Shown here piece by piece: positions 1-6,893 of a DNA stretch of 64,000 nt. The notes below the pieces were generated by a model, which ran no database searches, was not told the DNA's origin, and saw only the letters and a program-made list of their open reading frames with translations. A program made the translations under genes and the position numbers. Location: the NCBI RefSeq assembly GCF_008711285.1, contig NZ_VXDC01000007.1:124001-188000 (forward strand), read 5' to 3'. Numbering within the stretch: the stretch's first letter is position 1; the number at the start of each line of letters is the position of its first letter. Source of the stretch: Roseibium aquae. GTDB lineage: Bacteria > Pseudomonadota > Alphaproteobacteria > Rhizobiales > Stappiaceae.

Positions 1-379
1 CCAGAACCTGTCCGGACGGCGTCAAAAGCCGATAGTCGGCCGTGAGCGCATAGGCCGCCTCGCCATCGCGTTCGGCGAAGCCATAGGCAACCGGTTCGGC
101 ATAAACATGGATCGCCTCGGACTGCCCGAACTCGGCATTGGGGCGCTGGTCGTACTGGCCATAGCCGCTGGCCGGCCGGGTCGTGAAGACGGCTTTCGAG
201 AAGGCGAGTGGGGAGGAGCGCCATGCGCTGTCAAGCATGGCCTGGCTTTGCTGCAAGGCGGCGGATGGCGCGGGAACGGAAGGTTCGGTTCCGGTGGTTT
301 CGCTGGCCACGGCACCGGCCGTGAAAAAAATGAAACCGAGCGCTGCGCCGCAAGCCAGCCGTGTTGCCTGTTTCCCCAT
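1..379 (-). CDS. Secreted protein of unknown function, N-terminal part
   Basis: The frame starts at an ATG preceded by a G-rich GGTGGGGG about six bases upstream and runs off the left edge with no stop, so only about 126 N-terminal residues are visible. The first 25 residues form a classical signal peptide (basic MGKQATR, then a hydrophobic core ending AVASE), so the product is probably exported to the periplasm or outer membrane. The mature part begins with a Thr/Pro/Ser-rich stretch and continues with FGQSEAIHVYAEPVAYG and ADYRLLTPSGQVL, which look like beta-rich structure. I do not recognise the family. It is transcribed alone, downstream of the sigma-54 activator gene and in the same direction. 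Confidence 0.75.
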   Translation of the reverse strand, partial: MGKQATRLACGAALGFIFFTAGAVASETTGTEPSVPAPSAALQQSQAMLDSAWRSSPLAFSKAVFTTRPASGYGQYDQRPNAEFGQSEAIHVYAEPVAYGFAERDGEAAYALTADYRLLTPSGQVL

Positions 380-420
380 GAACCCCCACCTGTCGATCAA
401 CGATAACCCCAAGATTGCGC

Positions 421-449
421 GGGTATAAACTGCAGATAGCGCCGGCACA
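421..449 (-). promoter_or_regulatory. Candidate sigma-70-type promoter of the secreted protein gene
   Basis: Read on the minus strand there is TTGTGC, a 17-base spacer, then TATACC (or TTATAC with 16), about 40 bases before the start codon of the secreted protein gene. The spacing fits a housekeeping promoter, but only the hexamers support it. Confidence 0.35.
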
Positions 450-508
450 AGATGAACGCCCCATTGCGGTAAACACGCGAAAGGGCGCGGCCTTTCAGTT
501 TAGGGGGC

Positions 509-2005
509 TCATGCGGTCCGGCCTGTCCAGGATTGGCGCTTGCGATAGATCGTCGACGGGCTGATCTCAAGCGCGGCGGCAGCCATTGCGATGTTGCCGT
601 TGAACGCATCGAGGGCGGTTTCGATGATCCGCCGCTCCTGCTCCCACAGCGGCTCGATCGACCCGAAGGCGCGGATGTTCGCCTGGGGTTTGGCCCGTTC
701 GCGGGACAGGTCCACAATCCCTTGCGTCCGGCCGGAAGGATCGCGGATGAGCATTGGCAGCATGTCCAGGGTGATCGATTGGCCGTCATTCATCACCACG
801 ATCTGGCGGATGGTGTTTTCCAGTTGCCTGACATTGCCAGGCCATGAATAGGCGGTCAGGCAAGCCTTGGCATCCGCGTCGAACCCGCAAAAGGCGCGGC
901 CTTCTTCGCCGGCATACGTCCTGAGAAAGGTTGTTGCGAGCGGAATGATGTCTTCGCGCCGGTCGCGCAAGGGGGGCAGATGGACCGGCAAGACGTGCAG
1001 GCGGTAATAGAGGTCCTCGCGGAACCGGCCTGCGGCAATCTCCTGAAGCGGGTTGCGGTTGGTCGCGCAGATGATCCGGGCGTCGACGGAAACAGGCTTG
1101 GCATCGCCCAACCGTTGGAAGGTGCCTGTCTGCAAGAACCGCAGGAGCTTCGATTGAAGCATGAGGTCCATTTCGCCGATCTCGTCGAGAAAAAGCGTCC
1201 CGCCATCGGCCAGTTCGGCGGCACCCGTGCGGTTGTCGGTTGCGCCCGTGAACGCTCCGCGCACATAGCCAAAGATTTCGCTTTCGATCAGATCGCGCGG
1301 AATGGCGGCGCAATTCAGAGTGATGAACGGCTTGTTCCGCCGTTCCGAAAGATCATGGATCGCGTTGGCGCACAGTTCCTTGCCGGTTCCAGATTCGCCG
1401 GTGATGAACACCGGCGCTTGGGAGGGAGCCATCCGCTCGATCTGCTCTGCGATATGCTGCATGGGAGCAGAGCGGCCAATGAGGCGTGCCAGTCCGGTTT
1501 GGCTCTGATCGGTTTTGCCAATTCCGCCGGTGGCAAACGCTTCGGTGTGGGGTGCTGGACCCTCGGCTTCGCTGGCGGGGTTTTGCGGATCATTCTCGTC
1601 CGCCGGCATGAGCGGGCGCATATCGAGCTGCGCGCAGATCTTCTGACCAAGGGTGTCGAGCGAAAAAGGCTTGGTCAGAAAATCATGGGCACCGGCGCGC
1701 ATGGCAGTCACGGCGCGGGAGACCGATCCGCGGGCGGACACGGCGATGATCACAGCGGTTGGACAGCGAACGGCGAATTGTTCAAGTCCGTCATCGCTTG
1801 CCAGGGTTTCAAGGTCCACAATCAGGACATCGGTGATCTGTTGGGTCAGATCTTTCAAACAGGTGTCGGTGTCGTTGTAGTGTGCCGGCGCGCGGCACGT
1901 GAAAGGCAATTTTCCACAAACGGCCCCGGTACGGTTCGCCTCTGAAAGAGACGAGTCGAGAACGCGGACCATTACAGGCCGGGACCGGCCCCCATCACTT
2001 CCCAT
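509..2005 (-). CDS. LuxO-like sigma-54-dependent response regulator
   Basis: An NtrC-class activator of about 498 residues that should remodel the RNA polymerase-sigma-54 complex by ATP hydrolysis. A receiver domain comes first, with phospho-acceptor Asp in VLIVDLE (about residue 64) and Lys in TKPF (about 112). The AAA+ domain follows, with Walker A GESGTGKE, the sigma-54 contact loop GAFTGA and Walker B GTLFLDEIGE. A Fis-type helix-turn-helix ends in SPSTIYRKRQSW. The AAA+ and DNA-binding parts resemble Vibrio LuxO closely (AELADGGTLFLDE, LLRFLQTGTFQ, ITLDMLP, SPSTIYRK). The N-terminal acidic pocket is reduced: VRVLDSS stands where LuxO has an Glu-Asp pair. I chose the ATG at 2005, which has AGGAG ten bases upstream; an ATG at 2041 in the same frame has no Shine-Dalgarno. 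No histidine kinase or LuxU-like gene lies nearby. Confidence 0.88.
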   Translation of the reverse strand: MGSDGGRSRPVMVRVLDSSLSEANRTGAVCGKLPFTCRAPAHYNDTDTCLKDLTQQITDVLIVDLETLASDDGLEQFAVRCPTAVIIAVSARGSVSRAVTAMRAGAHDFLTKPFSLDTLGQKICAQLDMRPLMPADENDPQNPASEAEGPAPHTEAFATGGIGKTDQSQTGLARLIGRSAPMQHIAEQIERMAPSQAPVFITGESGTGKELCANAIHDLSERRNKPFITLNCAAIPRDLIESEIFGYVRGAFTGATDNRTGAAELADGGTLFLDEIGEMDLMLQSKLLRFLQTGTFQRLGDAKPVSVDARIICATNRNPLQEIAAGRFREDLYYRLHVLPVHLPPLRDRREDIIPLATTFLRTYAGEEGRAFCGFDADAKACLTAYSWPGNVRQLENTIRQIVVMNDGQSITLDMLPMLIRDPSGRTQGIVDLSRERAKPQANIRAFGSIEPLWEQERRIIETALDAFNGNIAMAAAALEISPSTIYRKRQSWTGRTA

Positions 2006-2141
2006 TTCTGGGTGTCTCCTATCGCTCGTGCTTGTTGACATGAATCGAAGCGATTTGCTTGGAGAAAGGGTGGTCCAACAGGGTAAACAATTGGTTGTCA
2101 GAAATGCAAAATGAGGCCGTAAGGGCCGACGGGCCTTATTC

Positions 2142-2210
2142 AGATGCGCGGTCCCTCAAGAAGCGATCAGCTTAGGCGTGAAACCGGTTCCGGTTAAACG
2201 CCTGCTGATC
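2142..2210 (-). repeat. Palindromic repeat element, copy A, with conserved flank
   Basis: Read on the minus strand, outer arms GATCAGC and GCTGATC (2165-2210) enclose further stems AGGCGT/ACGCCT and AACCG/CGGTT around a GAAC loop. After the right arm comes a flank, TTCTTGAG, three bases, CCG, one base, GCATCT. The same outer arms and flank occur at 20472-20538. It sits 50-120 bases after the stop of the tail-anchored protein gene and may act as its transcription stop, though a clean U-run is missing. It looks like a dispersed REP-type palindrome. Confidence 0.6.
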
Positions 2211-2261
2211 GAGCCGCTGGCGGAAGCCGTTCAGGCCGCACGGACTAAGAGATGAGAACCG

Positions 2262-3251
2262 TTAAAAGCGTCCCAGAACAAAGCCCAGAACAACGCAGCC
2301 TGCGCAGATCAGCGCAAGGGCTTGGGGCCGAAGGGTAAGGGTTTGAATGGGCCCTGCCTGGGCAACACCGCTGACCCCGGCCGACCGGTCCGGAAAACTG
2401 CCTTGTCCAGTAGTGTCCTGACCTACTGCAGCCTTTCCGCTTCCCGAAGTCTCCGGCGTCGCCCAAGGTAGCGCAGAGGCGGGCGCTGCGGCTTGCGGGC
2501 GTTCGCCCTCCTGCCCTTGTGAAGGGCGGGCAGCCTGACGGAGCGGATCGAGAAACACCAGATCCCCCGCTGCCGCGCCGGGAATTGGCTTTTTCCGGAT
2601 TTTCGGAAGGTAGGTGCCTTTCGGAACAACGATTTCAACGGGATCCGCGCATCCGGTGCCGTTGTAGTATTCGGTCAGGCGGCGGCGCAGGCGCGCGGCC
2701 TCCACGCGGACGATCGGGTCGCTCACAGGGTCGAAGGACGGATCCCGCCCGAGCGCGTTTACCGCAATCGAATAGCCCTTGATCTCGTTCTCGCGTCCTT
2801 CGAGTTTCGCCAGGACGATGTATTCCAGAAAGGTTCGAAGCTGCGGGACCGGTTTGAATTCCGGGCTGGACAGGATGCGATTGAGAGCACTGTGTCCGTC
2901 CTGGTCATCGCCCTGTCCGTCCGGGGTTTGCCCGTCCTTCAGCGCATGCGCCGGACCTTTGCCTCCCGGAGTGGCCCAGGGCCGCGTCTTGAGGTTCCGG
3001 CGTTCGCCCTTGCTGGCGTTCCAATGCGTTGGAGCGGAAAGGCTATCGGCACTGGTGTCGGATGGCGGCGCCGTGTCACGCGGCATGGGGGGCGCCGGGT
3101 CCGGCGTCTGGCTTTCCGAGGGCGATCCGGCCGGTACACCGGGGGCAGGGGTCCGACTCAAACGCGTGTGATCCGCAGACGCTTTTGACGCCTCTGTCTT
3201 GCAGGCAGGAATGGTGCCGTCATCCCGCGAGCCAAGCTGAATGTATCTCAT
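2262..3251 (-). CDS. Tail-anchored protein with cyclase/TPR-type N-terminal DNA-binding-like module
   Basis: A 329-residue protein. Residues 1-115 are Pro/Ser/Thr/Asp-rich and probably disordered. Residues about 118-226 hold a conserved module (RILSSPEF, FLEYIV, LGRDPSFDP, SDPIVRVEAARLRRRL, PKGTYLP) that is usually found in front of adenylate cyclase or TPR domains and is thought to be winged-helix-like. A second low-complexity linker follows, and the chain ends in one hydrophobic helix (about 308-327) with only Gly-Arg-Phe after it, so it is probably tail-anchored with the module in the cytoplasm. There is no cyclase or TPR domain, so adenylate cyclase would be a wrong name. It is divergent from the TipF-like gene across 349 bases containing an inverted repeat. 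The role is unknown. Confidence 0.72.
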   Translation of the reverse strand: MRYIQLGSRDDGTIPACKTEASKASADHTRLSRTPAPGVPAGSPSESQTPDPAPPMPRDTAPPSDTSADSLSAPTHWNASKGERRNLKTRPWATPGGKGPAHALKDGQTPDGQGDDQDGHSALNRILSSPEFKPVPQLRTFLEYIVLAKLEGRENEIKGYSIAVNALGRDPSFDPVSDPIVRVEAARLRRRLTEYYNGTGCADPVEIVVPKGTYLPKIRKKPIPGAAAGDLVFLDPLRQAARPSQGQEGERPQAAAPASALPWATPETSGSGKAAVGQDTTGQGSFPDRSAGVSGVAQAGPIQTLTLRPQALALICAGCVVLGFVLGRF

Positions 3252-3600
3252 GGACTAGCCCCCCCAGTGGCCGTGCCGTATGAGTTCCTTTAAGGGCCTG
3301 ACGTTTCGCCGAGTCGCTAAGCGTCATAGTTGCATTATTCTTATTTTCAACTTGAATAGTTGAAGATTAACCTTATGTTAACCAGTTCTGCCACTGAGGG
3401 AAAGCGAAAAGTGCTGCAGCGCTCCGCGTGTGCTGCGCGTGTGGATCATGCTCAGCGGTTCGGCGTGTCCTCCGGATGGGTTTCGTCATTTTGGGGGACA
3501 AACGCTTGAATCCAGGGACTGCTCGGTTCCCGGAGTCGGAACCCGGTCATTATTAAGGCATGATTAACTTTGACAGTCTGATTCGAGGTAAGGGTGCGAA
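3252..3600. promoter_or_regulatory. Divergent intergenic region with an operator-like inverted repeat
   Basis: This gap separates two divergently transcribed genes and must carry both promoters. Its centre (about 3325-3385) is AT-rich. At 3346-3364 there is a perfect inverted repeat, TTCAACT, five bases, AGTTGAA, a typical size for a dimeric regulator site. Just before the GTG start at 3601 lies GAGGTAAGG, a likely ribosome site. I see no gene in it. Confidence 0.5.
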
Positions 3601-5196
3601 GTGGCAATGGGCCGCGCTGCCACAATTTTCATTCTAGTATGTATGGGTGTCATTGCCCTGTCGGTTGCGGCTGTGTTGGTGTTCCAATTCGGCAGACCGC
3701 CGGCTGAAGCCCTTTCCCTGTCGCTTGGATTGATGTGCACCATGGTGGTGATCCATCTCCTGTTCGCGCGCGGTCAGGACAAGGGGGCCGTCAGTGAAGC
3801 TGTCGACCGCCTTGAGGAACGGATCGCGGATCTGGACGAGGATGTCGGCAACTTGGAAGGCCGTCTGACCGGCGTCGAGCATACGATCCCGCGAAAGACC
3901 CGTGCGGAAATCGATCCGTTATTCGCCGAGGTGGAGGTTCTGGGCACGCTGGTGCGTCAGATGGCCGAGGCGATGTCCGACCTGGAAGCGCGGGTTGAAG
4001 AGCAGGACCGGCTGCCGCCGCCTCCTCATGTGCATGGTCTGCCGCATTATCCATCTCAGGCCGGCCATCCTGCGGGGCAGCCGGTGGCCCAGCCGTCCTT
4101 TTCCGCGCAAGGCATGTATCCGGGCCATATGCCGATGGAGCCGGCCCACGGCCACGGCGCCTATCAGCCCCAGCATTCCGCACCTGAACCCGCGATGGTC
4201 GCGCCGCATTTCGCCGGCCATGGTGCGGCGGAGCCGTCGCATCCGGCAGCGGCCGCCTCCCAGCCCTATGCCCGGCAAGCGCCCTATCCGTCCGACTATG
4301 GGTCCGAAGCACCGCCCGAAAGGCGCGGGCATGGCGCGCCTGAAGAGTCGTTTTTCGAAATGGCGGATGCCGGCCGCCGGCTTGCCCCGGAGCCGGTGAA
4401 GCCGGACCCGAGCATGCGGGAGCTGATCAAGTCCGCCTTGAATGCCAATCGGGTTGAACTGCATCTTCAGCCGATCGTCTCCCTGCCTCAACGGCAGGTT
4501 CGCTATTATGAAGCGTTCACCCGGTTACGCGACAGCGATGGCGAATTGATCGATGCGGCGACATTCCTGCCGGAAGCCGTCCGGTCCGGTCTGATCGCCC
4601 GCATCGACAATCTGCTGTTGTTCAGGTCTGTCCAGGTCATTCGCCGCCTGACATCGCGCAACCGCAACTCGGCACTGTTCTGCAATATCTCGTCTCTGTC
4701 TCTCGTCGACGAAACGTTTTTCCCGGGCTTTCTGGAGTTCGTGAACAACAACCGGAATCTGGCCGACGCGCTGGTTTTTGAATTCCGCCAGAGCGACATT
4801 CGCGAGATGGGTGTGATGGAGCGGGAAAGCCTGAGCGCGCTTGCCGAGCTCGGCTTCAAGTTTTCGGTCGACGCGATCGACGACATGCGCATGGACTTCA
4901 AGACACTGGCGCAGCAGGGCTTCAAGTATGCCAAGCTCCACGCCGATTTCCTGATCGGCCGCCGGAATGCCAATCATGGGCATATCCATCCGTCTGACTT
5001 CGCGGATCTGCTGCACCGCTACGGTGTGGCCTTGATCCCCGACCATGTGGAGACCGAGAGCCAGGTTCTCGAACTGCTGGACTACGAAGTCAAGCTTGCG
5101 CAGGGCAACCTGTTCTCGCCGCCGCGTCCCGTGCGCGCCGAAGTCTTGCAGGGCACCCCGGCTCCGGCCCCCAGGCGTCAGAAAGCCGCCGAGTAG
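3601..5196 (+). CDS. TipF-like membrane protein with degenerate EAL domain
   Basis: A 531-residue protein with two N-terminal membrane helices (about 8-30 and 36-55), a coiled coil (about 60-135), a Pro/His/Gln-rich linker (about 138-250) and a C-terminal EAL-family domain (about 272-515). This order matches Caulobacter TipF, a c-di-GMP receptor that places the flagellum at the cell pole. The catalytic signature is altered: EAF replaces EAL (Glu304) and the metal-binding DDFGTG is replaced by DAIDDM, so I expect binding or scaffolding, not c-di-GMP hydrolysis. The start is a GTG with GAGGTAAGG upstream; an in-frame ATG two codons later is possible. No flagellar structural genes are in the window. 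Confidence 0.75.
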   Translation: MAMGRAATIFILVCMGVIALSVAAVLVFQFGRPPAEALSLSLGLMCTMVVIHLLFARGQDKGAVSEAVDRLEERIADLDEDVGNLEGRLTGVEHTIPRKTRAEIDPLFAEVEVLGTLVRQMAEAMSDLEARVEEQDRLPPPPHVHGLPHYPSQAGHPAGQPVAQPSFSAQGMYPGHMPMEPAHGHGAYQPQHSAPEPAMVAPHFAGHGAAEPSHPAAAASQPYARQAPYPSDYGSEAPPERRGHGAPEESFFEMADAGRRLAPEPVKPDPSMRELIKSALNANRVELHLQPIVSLPQRQVRYYEAFTRLRDSDGELIDAATFLPEAVRSGLIARIDNLLLFRSVQVIRRLTSRNRNSALFCNISSLSLVDETFFPGFLEFVNNNRNLADALVFEFRQSDIREMGVMERESLSALAELGFKFSVDAIDDMRMDFKTLAQQGFKYAKLHADFLIGRRNANHGHIHPSDFADLLHRYGVALIPDHVETESQVLELLDYEVKLAQGNLFSPPRPVRAEVLQGTPAPAPRRQKAAE

Positions 5197-5402
5197 CAGC
5201 CGGCATCCATCGGGAAAACGAAAAAAAGCCACCTGGTCTTGGACCGGATGGATATGCACGATTGATTCTCGGAGCCGCCCCTGCCGTCAGCTTGCAACCA
5301 AAGCCAGCCACCCGGTAAGCTGGCCGTCCGGCCATCCCGGAGGTTGGTTGGCGAACCCGGTCAGGCCGACGCGCTGGGCTTCGACCTGACCGGGAAAAAT
5401 GA

Positions 5403-5477
5403 CTCGCCCTTGTGAGGCGATGGACCAGCTTTTGCTGATTGAATTGGGCGCGGCACCATTCAATCTTGTCAGGCGAG
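5403..5477. other. Nested inverted repeats, possible structured RNA
   Basis: An outer stem CTCGCC (5403-5408) with GGCGAG (5472-5477) encloses a perfect eight-base stem GATTGAAT (5437-5444) with ATTCAATC (5458-5465) around a 13-base loop. It lies downstream of the TipF-like gene and could be a 3' end structure or a small RNA. There is no protein-coding explanation for it. Confidence 0.3.
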
Positions 5478-5483
5478 GCTTTA

Positions 5484-5509
5484 CCCCCAGGGTCTCATGG
5501 GACCGGGGG
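5484..5509. terminator. GC-rich hairpin between convergent genes
   Basis: CCCCC pairs with GGGGG and, after a two-base bulge, GGTC pairs with GACC around a TCATGG loop. It sits between the stops of the TipF-like gene and the M16 gene, where a bidirectional stop is expected. No U-run follows on either strand, so intrinsic termination is uncertain. Confidence 0.35.
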
Positions 5510-5550
5510 CTGCCGTCCCATGGCCTGATTGAACAGCCCCGGGCTCCGAT

Positions 5551-6891
5551 TCACTGCACCATGGTTTTCGGATCGACAGGTCCAACGGAAACGATCGTTG
5601 GTTGCTGACCTTCCAGCAGCCGTTTGGCGGCCCTTTGCACGTCGGCAAGGGTGACGGCCTCGATCTCGGCATTGCGCCGGTCGAAGTAGTCGATGCCCAA
5701 ACCGGCGATCTTCAAGGCGACCAGTTGCCTTGCAATCTTCGCGGATGTGTCGAACCGCAGGCCATAGGAGCCTGTGAGAAACCGCTTGGCACTCGCCAGT
5801 TCATCCTCTGTCGGGCCTTCGCTCGCCATGCGCTGGATCTGATCCAGAATGACCGCCACGGTTTCGCCCGCGCGGTCCGCGCGCGTTGACGCGGAACCGG
5901 ACAGCATTCCCGTATGCTCGTATGGGGCCAGATAAGAATAGACCCCGTAGGTCAGGCCGCGCTTTTCGCGGACTTCTTCATAGAGCCAGGAGGTGAAGCT
6001 TCCACCGCCCAGAATATGATTCATCACGAAGGCAGCCTGGTAGTCGGGATCGTCTCGCTTCAGACCGGGCAGGCCAAACAGGACCGTGGTCTGCGGTGTG
6101 TCGAGGGTCACGTGAACCTGAGCGCCCGCATTTGGGTCGACATCCGCAATGACAGCGAGATCCGGCTCTGCGGGCAGATCCGTGAACACCTTGTCGAGAA
6201 GCGGTGCAAGGGTCTGCGCATCGATGGCCCCGACCACGCCAACAGTGAGCGTGCCCGTGGCGAACACACGGGTTTTCTGGGTCTCAAGATCCTCGCCGGA
6301 CATGCTCCCCAGGGTTTCCAGGGTCCCGCCGCTTGGCTTGGCGTAGGGGTGGTCCCCGAACATTGCATCCATAAAGACCTTGCCGGCCACTGCATCGGGT
6401 TCCTGCTCCTCACGGCGGACATTGGAGACCATCTGCGCGCGGACGCGGTCCAGCGGTTCGGCGTCGAAGCGCGGGGAATTGACGGCCAGTGCCAGCATGT
6501 CGAACGCTTCATCGCGTGTTGTTGTCAGCGTGCGCAAGGAACCGTAGACGTGATCGCGATCCGCCGAGAAGCTGATCCCTATGGCCAGATCCTCCAGACG
6601 GGTCTTGTAGGCGATGCTGTCGAGCTCGCCCGCGCCCTCATCGAGCATCGCGGTCATGAATTGCGTGACGCCTTCCTTGCCGTCCGGGTCCTGGGCGGTG
6701 CCGCCTTCGAAGGCGAAATTCATGGCGATGATCGGCACGGTGTCGTCTTCCACGAGCCAGGCCTCGATACCGCCGGGACTCACGACACGCTGGATCTCGA
6801 CGGCATGCGCCGGGAAGACAAGGCCGAGGAACCCGGTGGTCAAGGCGATCGAGAAGAAACGGCTCAGCTTCATGGGACTGAAATGCCTCAT
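5551..6891 (-). CDS. M16 family zinc protease homologue, non-catalytic subunit
   Basis: A 446-residue insulinase/pitrilysin-family protein with a signal peptide (hydrophobic about 8-28, ending PAHAV), so it acts in the periplasm. Where active M16 enzymes have the zinc motif His-x-x-Glu-His this protein reads QFMTAM, so the metal site is missing. The second M16 half is well kept (NHILGGGSFTSWLYEEVREKRGLTYGVYSY). That pattern is known for the structural partner in two-subunit M16 proteases. Its ATG follows the stop of the catalytic gene by two bases with AAAGGA upstream, so the two are translationally linked and very probably form a heterodimer that degrades peptides. Confidence 0.88.
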   Translation of the reverse strand: MRHFSPMKLSRFFSIALTTGFLGLVFPAHAVEIQRVVSPGGIEAWLVEDDTVPIIAMNFAFEGGTAQDPDGKEGVTQFMTAMLDEGAGELDSIAYKTRLEDLAIGISFSADRDHVYGSLRTLTTTRDEAFDMLALAVNSPRFDAEPLDRVRAQMVSNVRREEQEPDAVAGKVFMDAMFGDHPYAKPSGGTLETLGSMSGEDLETQKTRVFATGTLTVGVVGAIDAQTLAPLLDKVFTDLPAEPDLAVIADVDPNAGAQVHVTLDTPQTTVLFGLPGLKRDDPDYQAAFVMNHILGGGSFTSWLYEEVREKRGLTYGVYSYLAPYEHTGMLSGSASTRADRAGETVAVILDQIQRMASEGPTEDELASAKRFLTGSYGLRFDTSAKIARQLVALKIAGLGIDYFDRRNAEIEAVTLADVQRAAKRLLEGQQPTIVSVGPVDPKTMVQ

Positions 6892-6893
6892 GG

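Larger units (their letters stand above)
5197..5550. other. Gene-free gap between convergent genes, with two RNA-like foldbacks
   Basis: No coding frame here looks real. There is a nested foldback at 5403-5477 and a GC-rich hairpin at 5484-5509, described separately. The rest shows nothing I recognise. Confidence 0.5.
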
